From Mesorhizobium sp. CA8 (GTDB taxonomy: Bacteria; Pseudomonadota; Alphaproteobacteria; Rhizobiales; Rhizobiaceae): DNA of 64,000 nucleotides. The notes below the pieces were generated by a model. That model was given only the letters and a program-made list of their open reading frames with translations, was not told the origin of the DNA and ran no database searches. Positions 56,174-64,000 of the stretch are shown here, in pieces (positions within the stretch are counted from its first letter, which is position 1; the number at the start of each line of letters is the position of its first letter). Both the position numbers and the translations under genes were made by a program. The DNA lies in assembly GCF_020164955.1 (NCBI RefSeq), contig NZ_JAIUHG010000001.1, positions 248,001 through 312,000 on the forward strand. Reading direction: 5' to 3'.

Positions 56174-57562
56174 TTGGCACGTGAGAAAGACGCGGACCGC
56201 AGCGTTCGCGGAAAACAAGGACATCAACTCGGGCCGGAAGCCAAGGATCCGACCCGGGCCGTCGTTATTGTGCCGGTGCTTACCCGCCAACCGCGCGGCG
56301 ACGATGAATCGAGCCGTCCGCGCCTGAGCCGTTCGGCGGATGCACGCCACGACGAAGCGGTCGGGCTTGCCAGCGCCATCGATCTCAACCCGGTTCACAC
56401 CGCGGTGGTGACGGTTGCCGATCCGCGGCCGGCCACGCTGCTCGGCAGCGGCAAGGTGGCCGAGTTCGCGGATATCGTGAAGGAACGCAAGGCGGAGCTG
56501 GTCATCGTCGATCATCCGCTGACGCCGGTGCAGCAGCGCAATCTCGAAAAGGAACTGAACGCCAAGGTGCTCGATCGCACCGGGCTCATCCTCGAGATCT
56601 TCGGCGAGCGGGCGCGCACCAAGGAAGGCACGCTGCAGGTCGAGCTTGCGCATCTCAACTACCAGAAGGGCCGGCTGGTGCGAAGCTGGACCCACCTCGA
56701 GCGGCAACGCGGCGGCGCCGGTTTCCTCGGCGGCCCCGGCGAAACCCAGATCGAATCCGACAGGCGCATCCTGCAGGACAAGATCACCAAGCTGAAGCAC
56801 GAGCTGGAAACGGTGCGGCGCACGCGGGACCTGCACCGTGCCAAGCGCAAGAAGGTGCCTTTTCCGGTGGTGGCGATCGTCGGCTACACCAACGCCGGCA
56901 AGTCGACGCTGTTCAACCGGCTGACCGGGGCAGGGGTGCTGGCCGAGGACATGTTGTTTGCAACGCTCGATCCGACGTTGCGGCGCGTGCGGTTGCCGCA
57001 CGGCACGCCGGTGATCCTGTCGGATACGGTTGGCTTCATTTCCGACCTGCCGACGCATCTTGTGGCCGCCTTCCGGGCGACGCTGGAAGAGGTCGTCGAA
57101 GCCGATCTGGTGCTGCATCTGCGCGACATCTCCGACCCGGACACCGCGGCCCAAGCTGAGGATGTCGAGCGCATCCTTGGCGATCTCGGCGTCGATGCCG
57201 CCGACGCGAACCGAGTGATCGAGGTCTGGAACAAGATCGACCTGCTCGACGAAGGCAATCGCGAGCGGCTGCTTGCCGAAGGAGCAAGCGGCAAGTCTCC
57301 ACCGATCGCCATATCGGCGGTGACCGGCGAGGGCATAGACACGCTGAAAGCGCTCATTGAGGCGCGCGTGTCGGGCGAGCTGGAAACGATGACGGTGACA
57401 TTGAGCCCGGCCCAGCTCGGCCAGGTCGACTGGCTCTACCGCAATGGCGATGTCGTTTCGCGCACCGACAATGAAGACGGCAGCGTCACCCTTTCGCTGA
57501 CGGCCACGCACAGCGCCCGGCAGGAGATAGAGAACCGCCTGCAACGCAGGAGCCGTAGCTAA
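56174..57562 (+). CDS. hflX: GTPase HflX
   Basis: The 462-residue ribosome-binding GTPase rescues stalled ribosomes under stress. The N-terminal domain (about 40-180) has HTAVVTVADPRPATLLGSGKV. A glycine-rich linker follows (ERQRGGAGFLGGPGETQIESD, about 175-197) and then the G domain with VGYTNAGKST (G1), ATLDPT (G2), DTVGFI (G3) and NKID (G4). The start is TTG 56174, touching the hfq stop; a later start is possible because the first 30 residues are poorly conserved. It is convergent with mazG. Confidence 0.95.
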   Translation: MAREKDADRSVRGKQGHQLGPEAKDPTRAVVIVPVLTRQPRGDDESSRPRLSRSADARHDEAVGLASAIDLNPVHTAVVTVADPRPATLLGSGKVAEFADIVKERKAELVIVDHPLTPVQQRNLEKELNAKVLDRTGLILEIFGERARTKEGTLQVELAHLNYQKGRLVRSWTHLERQRGGAGFLGGPGETQIESDRRILQDKITKLKHELETVRRTRDLHRAKRKKVPFPVVAIVGYTNAGKSTLFNRLTGAGVLAEDMLFATLDPTLRRVRLPHGTPVILSDTVGFISDLPTHLVAAFRATLEEVVEADLVLHLRDISDPDTAAQAEDVERILGDLGVDAADANRVIEVWNKIDLLDEGNRERLLAEGASGKSPPIAISAVTGEGIDTLKALIEARVSGELETMTVTLSPAQLGQVDWLYRNGDVVSRTDNEDGSVTLSLTATHSARQEIENRLQRRSRS

Positions 57563-57570
57563 CCGGCTGA

Positions 57571-58395
57571 TTAATTGGTGCCTTTGGCCTGCTGCCAGAG
57601 TGCTTCCATCTCGTCGAGCGTTGCCTTCTCCAGCGAACTGCCCGAAGCCGCCAAGGCCTGCTCGACATAGTGGAAGCGCGAGCGGAACTTTTCATTGGTG
57701 CCGCTGAGCGCCGCTTCCGCATCGAGCTTGAGGTGGCGGCCGAGATTGACGACGGCAAACAACATGTCGCCGAATTCGTCCTTGATTGGAGCCGCGTCGC
57801 CCGTGGCCAGCGCCTCGCGCAATTCGCCGATCTCTTCCTCTATTTTGTCGAGGATGGGTGCCGCTTCGCTCCAGTCGAAGCCGACACGTGCAGCCTTTTC
57901 CTGTAGTTTCAGCGCACGTGTCAGGGCAGGGAGCGCCACCGGAACGCTGTCGAGATAGCCCTTGCCGTGATCTTCCGGATCGAGCCCGCGCGCGATGCGG
58001 GCGTCGCGCTTCTCGGCCTTTTCGGCCGCCTTGATCTTCTCCCACATGCCCTTGGCCATGCCGGCGCTGCGCGCCTTCTCGTCGCCGAAGACGTGGGGAT
58101 GGCGGCGGATCATCTTGGTGGTGATGGCTTCGACGACATCGCCGAAAGCGAACTCGCCGATCTCCTCAGCCATCTGCGCATGGTAGACGACCTGCAGCAG
58201 CAGATCGCCCAGCTCCTCGCGCAGATCGTCGAAGTCGCCGCGCGCGATTGCATCGGCCACTTCATAGGCCTCCTCGATCGTATAGGGTGCGATGGTCGAG
58301 AAATTCTGCTCGATATCCCAGGGGCAGCCGGTCTTCGGCGCCCTGAGCGCCGCCATGATCTCGATCAGCCGTGAAATGTCTTTCGAGGGTTTCAT
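57571..58395 (-). CDS. mazG: Nucleoside triphosphate pyrophosphohydrolase MazG
   Basis: The 274-residue enzyme has two MazG domains. The first starts GCPWDIEQNFSTIAPYTIEEAYEV, with the metal motif EELGDLL (EExxD-type). The second, from about residue 150, has EEEIGELREAL and DEFGDMLFAVVNLGRHL. It hydrolyses abnormal NTPs and, in E. coli, lowers ppGpp by action on its precursors. ATG 58395 gives the family N-terminus MKPSKDISRLIEIM; 12 upstream codons are excluded. It is convergent with hflX, with eight bases between stops. Confidence 0.95.
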   Translation of the reverse strand: MKPSKDISRLIEIMAALRAPKTGCPWDIEQNFSTIAPYTIEEAYEVADAIARGDFDDLREELGDLLLQVVYHAQMAEEIGEFAFGDVVEAITTKMIRRHPHVFGDEKARSAGMAKGMWEKIKAAEKAEKRDARIARGLDPEDHGKGYLDSVPVALPALTRALKLQEKAARVGFDWSEAAPILDKIEEEIGELREALATGDAAPIKDEFGDMLFAVVNLGRHLKLDAEAALSGTNEKFRSRFHYVEQALAASGSSLEKATLDEMEALWQQAKGTN

Positions 58396-58476
58396 CCTGC
58401 AAACCCTAGCGCGCAGCGTGGTGGCGACCAATCCCGCCGGCCGGCAAAAGCCTATTGTCCACAGTTGCGCGGGCTC

Positions 58477-59661
58477 TCAGTCGAGCACCGAGACGATCGC
58501 CTTGGCGAGATCGTCCATACCGTCCTCCGGCAGGCCGGCCACGTTGATGCGGCTGTCGCCGACCATGTAGACGGCATGGTCGGCGCGCAGGCGTTCGACC
58601 TGCGCCTCGGTCAGCCCAAGTCTCGAAAACATGCCGCGATGGCTGGCGACGAAATCGAAGCGGTCGGAGTTGGACTGCCGGCGCAACGCCTCGGCGAAAG
58701 CGACGCGCAGCCTGAGCATGCGCAGCCGCATCTCCTCGAGCTCCGTCTCCCAGTCCTTTTTCAGGCCGGCGTCTTCGAGCACCATGCGCACCGCTGCCGC
58801 ACCGTGATCCGGCGGCATCGAATAAAGCGCGCGCGCCGCGGCCAGCATCTGGCTCATCGCCACATCCGCCTGGGCGCCGTCCTCGGCCATGATCATCGCC
58901 GCGCCCACGCGGTCGCGATAGACGGCAAAATTCTTCGAGCAGCTCGAGGCGACAACCATCTCCGGCACCTTGTCGGCCAGCAGCCGCAGGCCGGCGGCAT
59001 CGGCGTCGAGGCCCTCGCCAAAGCCCTGATAGGCGATGTCGATGAAAGGCATGAGGCCGCGATCCAGCAGGACATCGGCGACCTTGGCCCACTGCGCGAT
59101 ATCGAGGTTGGCGCCGGTCGGGTTGTGGCAGCAGCCATGCAGCAGCACGACATCGCCGCTGTTGGCCGTCTTGAGCGCCGCCAGCATCTCGTCGAAGCGG
59201 ACTGCGCCCGATGCGGCATCGAAATAGGGATAGTCGCGAACCTGCAAACCAGCGGCGCGCATCACCGGCAGATGGTTCGGCCAGGTGGGGTCGGACAGCC
59301 AAACCGTCGCGCCGGGGCGCGTGCGCTGCAGAAGCTCTGCCACCAGCCGGAGCGCGCCGGAGCCGCCCGGCGCCTGCGCCGCGCGGATGCGCGAATGGTC
59401 GGCTTTGTCGCCAAAGGCGAGCTTGATCATGGCCATATTGAAGGTCGTATCGCCGGCAAGGCCGAGATAGGTCTTGGTGTCCTGGCTCGCCAGCAGCCGC
59501 TTCTCGGCCTCGCGCACCGCGCGCATCACCGGCGTCCTGCCGTCGATGTCTTTGTAGACGCCGACACCGAGGTCGACTTTGCCGGGCCGTGGATCGTTGC
59601 GATAAAGGCCGATCAGGGCAAGGATCTTGTCGGCGGGCGCGGGCTGCAGGGTCTCGAACAT
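58477..59661 (-). CDS. tyrB: Aromatic amino acid aminotransferase (class I)
   Basis: The 394-residue PLP enzyme belongs to the AspC/TyrB branch. Landmarks are KVDLGVGVYKDIDGRTPVM, HGCCHNPTGANLD (substrate and cofactor contacts), PFIDIAYQGFGEGLD (PLP Asp) and the PLP lysine Lys243 in SSCSKNFAVYRDRVG. It transfers amino groups between aromatic or acidic amino acids and 2-oxoglutarate. Aspartate versus aromatic preference cannot be settled from sequence alone. ATG 59661 fits the family; 12 codons upstream are excluded. It is divergent from the ECF sigma gene, sharing 115 bases. Confidence 0.93.
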   Translation of the reverse strand: MFETLQPAPADKILALIGLYRNDPRPGKVDLGVGVYKDIDGRTPVMRAVREAEKRLLASQDTKTYLGLAGDTTFNMAMIKLAFGDKADHSRIRAAQAPGGSGALRLVAELLQRTRPGATVWLSDPTWPNHLPVMRAAGLQVRDYPYFDAASGAVRFDEMLAALKTANSGDVVLLHGCCHNPTGANLDIAQWAKVADVLLDRGLMPFIDIAYQGFGEGLDADAAGLRLLADKVPEMVVASSCSKNFAVYRDRVGAAMIMAEDGAQADVAMSQMLAAARALYSMPPDHGAAAVRMVLEDAGLKKDWETELEEMRLRMLRLRVAFAEALRRQSNSDRFDFVASHRGMFSRLGLTEAQVERLRADHAVYMVGDSRINVAGLPEDGMDDLAKAIVSVLD

Positions 59662-59776
59662 CGAAAAGGACTCCAATGGCGGCGGAGTGATACGCAAATC
59701 GATCCCGCCGCGCCAGCGGTTTCCGCGGTGCCGGCAACACGAAAAGAAATGCCGAGCAGGGGATTAAAGTCTCTAC

Positions 59777-60328
59777 ATGCTCCGTAAACAGGGCATGAAA
59801 CGGTCGATGGCACGCTTCGATATCGTCGGGCAGTTGGGGTCGCTGCAGCGTTATGCGCGCTCGCTGACGCGAGACAGCACTGAGGCCGAGGATCTCGTCC
59901 ATGATGCGCTGGTGCGCGCCTATGAGCGGCGCGCGACCTTTCGCTCGGGCGGCAATCTGCGCGCCTGGCTGCTGGCGATCGTGCACAACATCTTCATCGA
60001 CCGCATGCGTTCGCGCCGCTCCGAGACGGCGCGCATCGAACAGGCCGGCTTTGTCGCCGACCAGAGCGTACCTGCCTCGCAGGACCATTCGGTGCGCCTG
60101 TCGCAGGTCCGGGAAGCGTTTCTTTCGCTGCCGGAGGAACAGCGCTCTGCGCTCCATCTCGTCGCCATCGAAGGGCTTTCCTATCAGCAGGCCGCCGAAG
60201 TCGTCGGCGTGCCGCTCGGAACGCTGATGTCGCGCATCGGCCGCGCGCGTGCCGCTCTGCGCGAGCTGGAGGAGGGCGCGGCGCCGAAAACCAGGCCTCA
60301 TCTCAGGATCGTGGGAGACGATCAATGA
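59777..60328 (+). CDS. ECF-type RNA polymerase sigma factor
   Basis: The 183-residue group IV sigma factor has region 2 at about 20-85 (SLTRDSTEAEDLVHDALVRAYER, then LRAWLLAIVHNIFIDRMRSRR) and region 4 at about 115-165 (LPEEQRSALHLVAIEGLSYQQAAEVVGV, then GTLMSRIGRARAAL). ATG 59777 is the first start; ATGs at 59795 and 59807 are in frame. The stop overlaps the anti-sigma gene by four bases. The signal is unknown. It does not look like EcfG, whose gene lies next to nepR; no nepR or phyR is here. Confidence 0.93.
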   Translation: MLRKQGMKRSMARFDIVGQLGSLQRYARSLTRDSTEAEDLVHDALVRAYERRATFRSGGNLRAWLLAIVHNIFIDRMRSRRSETARIEQAGFVADQSVPASQDHSVRLSQVREAFLSLPEEQRSALHLVAIEGLSYQQAAEVVGVPLGTLMSRIGRARAALRELEEGAAPKTRPHLRIVGDDQ

Positions 60329-61098
60329 CCGCCATTGTCGACCCCGTAACCGATGCCGATCTCGACGCCTATGTCGACGACCAGCTGGATGTCGCCCGCC
60401 GCATCGAAGTCGAGGCGCACCTCGCCGCGCGTCCGGAAGTGGCGGCGCGCGTGATGTCGGATCTGAGGACGCGCGACGAACTGCGTGTCGCGCTTGCCGG
60501 GCCGGTCGGCAGGGCGCGTCCGGCCACAACCGAAGCGGCGCGGCGGCTGGAAAGGGCGCTTGCCAGGGGACGTTTGCTTGTCGTGCTGCAGCGGGCGGCC
60601 GCCGCGGCCGTTCTGGTCGCGGCAGGCTGGCTGGCCAACGGTATTTTCGGGCCGATCGCCGTTACCAAGGTGATCGCTTCGACGCAGCCGCCGGCCTATG
60701 TCGAGGATGCGGTCCGAGCACACCGGACGACCTTGGTGCGCGAAACGATGCCGTCGCAGCAGGAAGCGCCGGGCTACAATGCCGACGAGATCCGCGCCGC
60801 CACGGCAATCGTCATGCCGTCGCTGCCCGACGACTGGAAGATCCGCGACGTCCAGGTCTATCCCTCGCAATTCGGCCCGAGCGTCGAGATGGCGGTCGAG
60901 ACCAGGGATCTCGGTCTTGTCTCGCTGTTCGCCATTAGGCCGGGAACATTCGATGTCGTGAAGCCGACGGTCGCGCCCGCCGACGACATCTCAACCGCGT
61001 ATTTCCAGATCGGCGAAGTTGCCTATGCGGTGGTCGGACGCGGCGACGCCGGCAATCTCGACCGTGCCGCCGAGAAACTCGCCAGAACACTCTACTGA
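60325..61098 (+). CDS. Membrane-anchored anti-sigma factor
   Basis: The 257-residue protein is coupled to the ECF sigma gene (ATGA overlap). The cytoplasmic first 80 residues resemble anti-sigma domains (DADLDAYVDDQLDVARRIEVEAHL, residues 10-33). One membrane helix follows at about 84-108 (LVVLQRAAAAAVLVAAGWLA), then a periplasmic domain of about 145 residues. The zinc motif HxxxCxxC of ZAS-type anti-sigmas is absent. It should hold the sigma factor at the membrane until a periplasmic signal arrives. The next gene, a BAX-inhibitor-1 protein, starts 17 bases later and may belong to the same operon. Confidence 0.85.
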   Translation: MTAIVDPVTDADLDAYVDDQLDVARRIEVEAHLAARPEVAARVMSDLRTRDELRVALAGPVGRARPATTEAARRLERALARGRLLVVLQRAAAAAVLVAAGWLANGIFGPIAVTKVIASTQPPAYVEDAVRAHRTTLVRETMPSQQEAPGYNADEIRAATAIVMPSLPDDWKIRDVQVYPSQFGPSVEMAVETRDLGLVSLFAIRPGTFDVVKPTVAPADDISTAYFQIGEVAYAVVGRGDAGNLDRAAEKLARTLY

Positions 61099-61115
61099 GA
61101 ACCAAGGAGAACCAA

Positions 61116-61832
61116 ATGAACAGCCCCAATCTGGGATACCGAATGGGCACCGGCGTCCAGGCCGGAGCCGTCTATGACGAGGGCCTGCGCAAGCATATGC
61201 TGCGCGTCTATAACTATATGGGTCTCGGCCTCGTCGTCACCGGCCTCGTCGCCTTCTTCGTGGCCTCGACGCCGGCGCTTTATGTGCCGATCTTCTCCAG
61301 CCCGCTGAAATGGGTGGTGATGCTGGCGCCGCTCGCCTTCGTCATGATCTTCTCGTTCAAGATGCAGACCATGTCGGCCGCGAGCGCGCAGGCGATGTTC
61401 TGGGCCTTCTGCGCGGTGATGGGCCTGTCGCTCGCCTCGGTGTTCCTGGTCTTCACCTCGACCAGCATCGCGCGCACCTTCTTCATCGCCGCCACGATGT
61501 TCGGCGCCACAAGCCTTTACGGCTACACGACCAGGCGCGACCTGACGCAGTTCTCGTCCTTCCTGATCATGGGCTTGATCGGCGTGGTGATCGCCAGCCT
61601 GGTCAACCTGTTCCTCGGTTCGACTGCGCTGCAATTCGCCATCTCGGTGATCGGCATTGCCGTCTTCATCGGCCTCACCGCCTGGGACACGCAGACGATC
61701 AAGGAGCAGTATGCGGAGAATTTCGATGCGGAATCGCAGCAGAAACTCGCCGTCTTCGGCGCCTTCTCGCTCTATCTCAACTTCATCAACATCTTCCAGC
61801 TGCTCCTGAATTTCACCGGCGAGCGCGAATAA
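61116..61832 (+). CDS. BAX inhibitor-1 / YccA-family membrane protein
   Basis: The 238-residue integral membrane protein has about seven helices between residues 33 and 235. Landmarks are VYNYMGLGLVVTGLVAFF, the repeated alanine-rich middle helices and the late LTAWDTQTIKEQYAENFD followed by AVFGAFSLYLNFINIFQLLL, which is diagnostic for BI-1. The conserved aspartates of the pH-sensing/calcium-leak site (in the last loop and helix) are present. AAGGAG stands before ATG 61116. A perfect terminator follows. The role in bacteria is unclear; YccA protects membrane proteins from FtsH. Confidence 0.94.
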   Translation: MNSPNLGYRMGTGVQAGAVYDEGLRKHMLRVYNYMGLGLVVTGLVAFFVASTPALYVPIFSSPLKWVVMLAPLAFVMIFSFKMQTMSAASAQAMFWAFCAVMGLSLASVFLVFTSTSIARTFFIAATMFGATSLYGYTTRRDLTQFSSFLIMGLIGVVIASLVNLFLGSTALQFAISVIGIAVFIGLTAWDTQTIKEQYAENFDAESQQKLAVFGAFSLYLNFINIFQLLLNFTGERE

Positions 61833-61869
61833 GCCGGACCGCAGCGGGCAACGCTACCGACCACGGCAC

Positions 61870-61897
61870 GGCCGGAGGGAGACCTCCGGCCTTTTTT
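61870..61897 (+). terminator. Rho-independent terminator of the BAX-inhibitor gene
   Basis: GGCCGGAGG-GAGA-CCTCCGGCC is a perfect 9-bp stem with a four-base loop, followed by TTTTTT. It lies 38 bases past the stop and ends the sigma/anti-sigma/BI-1 unit. Confidence 0.97.
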
Positions 61898-62005
61898 GTC
61901 GATCGCGCACCAAGGCGTCCACGACCAGGTGCGATCTGCCTGCCGCGCTTGAGTTCGCGCGGCCTTTTGCTAGCCTGCCGGCCACCAGCCAGCCGCGAGG
62001 ACGCA

Positions 62006-62881
62006 ATGGACCAGCTGACGCTTCACGCTGACGGCATTTCGGCGACCATCGTCGGGCAGGGGGCCGAACTGGTCTCGCTGCGCGATGGCGACGGCACCGA
62101 GCTTCTATGGCAGGCAGGTCCCGCGTGGCGCCGTCATTCGCCGGTCCTGTTCCCAATCGTCGGCAAGTTGAAAGGCGATCAGCTCCGACATCGCGGCCAA
62201 ACCTATCCGATGACGCAGCATGGATTCGCGCGCGACAGGCGCTTTGCCTGGGCGGAGCAGGGGCCGACCTCCTGCACATTGTTCCTGACGGATGACCCCG
62301 AGACCCGGACGCACTATCCCTTCGCCTTCCGTCTCGCCATCAGCTACGAGCTGAAACCACGGCAACTCGGCGTGACCTTCGAGATCGCCAACACCGGCGA
62401 CCAACCGCTGCCGGCCTCGATCGGCGCGCATCCGGCGTTCAATTGGCCGCTGTTGCCGGAACTGCCGAAGAAAGTCTATCGGCTGACCTTCGCCGACAAT
62501 GAGCCGGCGCCGGTCCGCCGCCTGAAGGACGGTCTGCTGCTGCCGGACCTGCAACCGACGCCCATCGAGGGAAGGACGCTGCCGGTTTCCGAAAGACTGT
62601 TCGACGACGACGCCGTCATCCTCGACAAGCCGGCGAGCAAGAGCGTGCGCTACGCCGCCGGGCGCGGGCCGGCGATCGAGATGTCGTGGCAGGGATTCAA
62701 TGAGCTGGGCATCTGGTCCAAGCCTGGCGGCGCGCCCTTCCTCTGCATAGAGCCCTGGCACGGCACCGCCAGTCCCATCGATTTCGACGGCGAGTTCGCC
62801 GACAAGCCGGGCGTCATGCTGATCGAACCGAGCGGCCGGCGCGTGCTGACGTACCGGATCGGCCTCACCCGGGAACCGTAG
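62006..62881 (+). CDS. Aldose 1-epimerase-family protein
   Basis: The 291-residue galactose-mutarotase-like protein has landmarks GAELVSLRDGDGTELLWQ, HSPVLFPIVGKLKGDQ, MTQHGFARDRRF (active-site His region), ASIGAHPAFNWPL (second His) and LCIEPWHGTAS with the likely catalytic Glu. This matches the LacX-like subgroup more than GalM. It interconverts anomers of an unknown sugar. ATG 62006 has GCGAGGA upstream; a much longer open frame upstream overlaps the BI-1 gene and is not coding. Confidence 0.92.
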   Translation: MDQLTLHADGISATIVGQGAELVSLRDGDGTELLWQAGPAWRRHSPVLFPIVGKLKGDQLRHRGQTYPMTQHGFARDRRFAWAEQGPTSCTLFLTDDPETRTHYPFAFRLAISYELKPRQLGVTFEIANTGDQPLPASIGAHPAFNWPLLPELPKKVYRLTFADNEPAPVRRLKDGLLLPDLQPTPIEGRTLPVSERLFDDDAVILDKPASKSVRYAAGRGPAIEMSWQGFNELGIWSKPGGAPFLCIEPWHGTASPIDFDGEFADKPGVMLIEPSGRRVLTYRIGLTREP

Positions 62882-62884
62882 GGC

Positions 62885-63295
62885 ATGGCATACGCCATCA
62901 AGACCGAGATCGAGGACCCGGCGGCGGAGACGTTCGTCTTCGCCGCCCAGAAAACCATGTACGGCGGCAAGCGCATCGCCGAAGGCGACGTCATCTTCCT
63001 GTTCGCCAGTGAGAACGAAGGCGGGCAGGGGCTTGTCGCTCGGGGCGTCGTGACGTCCTCCGAGGCCACCCCCGGACGTCCGGGTCTCGAACGGCAGACG
63101 CCGCGCGTCACCGTTGCCGTCCGCCGCACCGCCCTGGCGACTAGACGTTTGGGTCGCAATGAGCTCAAGCGCTTCAAGGATTGGAAGGACGGCCGGCCCG
63201 AGACCGAGCTCAACTTCAAATTCTACCGTCAGGCGACCAACAAGATCGTTGATGTTTCAGACGAGGCATCGGCGTTTCTGAACAGCTTTTTCTAG
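62885..63295 (+). CDS. Hypothetical protein, possible PUA/EVE-like fold, 136 aa
   Basis: I do not recognise this gene. The 136-residue product starts MAYAIKTEIEDPAAETFVF, contains KRIAEGDVIFLFASENEGGQGLVARGVV (residues 29-56) and ends with a basic helix and FLNSFF. The alternation of strands with an EGD turn and a glycine-rich strand recalls PUA/EVE domains that bind modified nucleobases, but the resemblance is weak. No signal peptide or membrane segment is present. It follows the epimerase by three bases and is probably cotranscribed with it. Confidence 0.65.
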   Translation: MAYAIKTEIEDPAAETFVFAAQKTMYGGKRIAEGDVIFLFASENEGGQGLVARGVVTSSEATPGRPGLERQTPRVTVAVRRTALATRRLGRNELKRFKDWKDGRPETELNFKFYRQATNKIVDVSDEASAFLNSFF

Positions 63296-63311
63296 ACCAC
63301 CTGATCGGATC

Positions 63312-64000
63312 TCAGCCGGTCTGCCGGACAATGGCGCCGATCACGTTGACAAGAAGACGGGCCGCCGTAAGTGCCGACACGCCGTCTATATCGGCGGGAG
63401 GATAAAGCTCGACAAGGTCGAATCCCGCAATCCTGGCCCGCTTGCCGAGGCCCGCGATCAGGTCGATCGCCTGCGTGTAGGTGAGGCCGCCGGGCGTGCG
63501 CGCTGCGACCCCGGGGCGTGATCGAGGGATCGAGGCTGTCGCAGTCGAAAGTGACGACGACACGTGCGCCGTCCGGAATGTGCTGCAAAACGGCTTCAAC
63601 ACCCTGGGCGTGAACCTCGCGAGCCGTGACGAAGCGGCTGCCGTAGCGCCGCGCCGCTTCAATTTCGCCGATGCGTGCGCTGCCGACGCTGCGCAGGCCG
63701 ACCTGCACCATGCCGGCGACATGCGCCATCTCGCTCGCCCGGCGCATCGGGCTCGAATAACCGTAGCGTTCGCCATGCACCTCGTCGCACCAGTCGATAT
63801 GGGCGTCGACCTGCAGGATCCAGATTGGTTCCTGGCCGGCAAAGCCGGCCAGGAACGGAATGACGACGGAATCGTCGCCGCCAAGCAGGACCGGTACGGC
63901 CGGCAGGGACAGAGCTTCGCGTGTTTTCGCCTCGATGCGAGTCCGGTTGCCAGTATTGTCATGCATGGTGGTCAAGACATCGCCGGCATCGATGCAGCAG
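63312..64000 (-). pseudogene. Agmatinase/arginase-family ureohydrolase, frameshifted and 5' partial
   Basis: The gene runs off the right edge; the frame is open to base 64000. It carries the ureohydrolase motifs LGGDDSVV (where most members have GGDHS), VDAHIDWCD and TFDCDSLDPS. At 63509-63516 a CCCCGGGG run contains one extra base: upstream the protein is in one frame, downstream the correct continuation (GVAARTPGGLTYTQAIDLI to ARLLVNVIGAIVRQTG) is in another, stopping at 63312. The unshifted frame gives an unrelated Arg-rich tail. It could be a sequencing error in the G/C run or a real recent inactivation. GGDDS replaces a manganese-ligand His by Asp, which may be a subfamily trait. Confidence 0.85.

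Overview
The window is a high-GC chromosomal segment from an alphaproteobacterium of the order Hyphomicrobiales (Rhizobiales), most likely a Mesorhizobium or close relative. The reasons are the co-occurrence of a eukaryotic-type glutamine synthetase (glnII) beside a glnB-glnA pair, the dusB-ntrB-ntrC-ntrY-ntrX-dat-hfq-hflX order, an IspD-IspF fusion, a PDH E1-beta with its own lipoyl domain, and short modular intergenic palindromes (TAGAGCATGATG...CATCATGCTCTA). The genus is an inference from gene order and style; no marker gene settles it. I saw no tRNA, rRNA, CRISPR array, transposase or integrase.

Layout. 1-8.6 kb: 3' part of a Do-type protease, rarA, an Asp/Asn hydroxylase-like membrane protein, an RluC-type pseudouridine synthase, an EamA exporter broken by an in-frame stop, an ATP12 chaperone and an MFS symporter with a large periplasmic insert. 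8.7-12.5 kb: nitrogen assimilation, glnII facing glnA-glnB, both with sigma-54 promoter matches. 12.6-23.5 kb: NAD(P)HX repair enzyme coupled to a secreted CxxCH protein, two glycosyltransferases, an acyl-CoA carboxylase beta subunit, a DEAD-box helicase with a structured leader, a hydrolase and an SDR. 23.7-30.4 kb: cysK-alaX, then sseA-GNAT, DUF1203, ald with its divergent Lrp-type regulator, and a folate cyclo-ligase. 30.6-36.5 kb: NDH-2, small proteins, kdsA, a PRC-barrel stress protein, a 40-residue lipoprotein and enolase.

36.7-45.4 kb: ftsB, then pdhA-pdhB-pdhC, small coupled ORFs, lpdA, a GlsB-type membrane protein, lipA and a RatA/COQ10-like gene. This supplies the pyruvate dehydrogenase complex together with the lipoate synthase that makes its cofactor. 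45.4-57.6 kb: ispDF-cinA on the minus strand, then the dusB-ntrBC-ntrYX-dat-hfq-hflX run. NtrB/NtrC made here would control the sigma-54 promoters of glnII and glnBA 35-40 kb away, with GlnB as nitrogen sensor. 57.6-64 kb: mazG, an aromatic aminotransferase, an ECF sigma/anti-sigma pair, a BAX-inhibitor-1 protein, an aldose epimerase, an unknown protein and a frameshifted agmatinase running off the right edge.

The region is mainly core genome. I found no new multi-gene system that I can defend. The items most worth checking are the MFS periplasmic insert, the tiny coupled ORFs in the pdh region, the modular palindromes, the DEGD motif of the helicase, the two broken genes and the candidate NtrC, EcfG and Irr sites.
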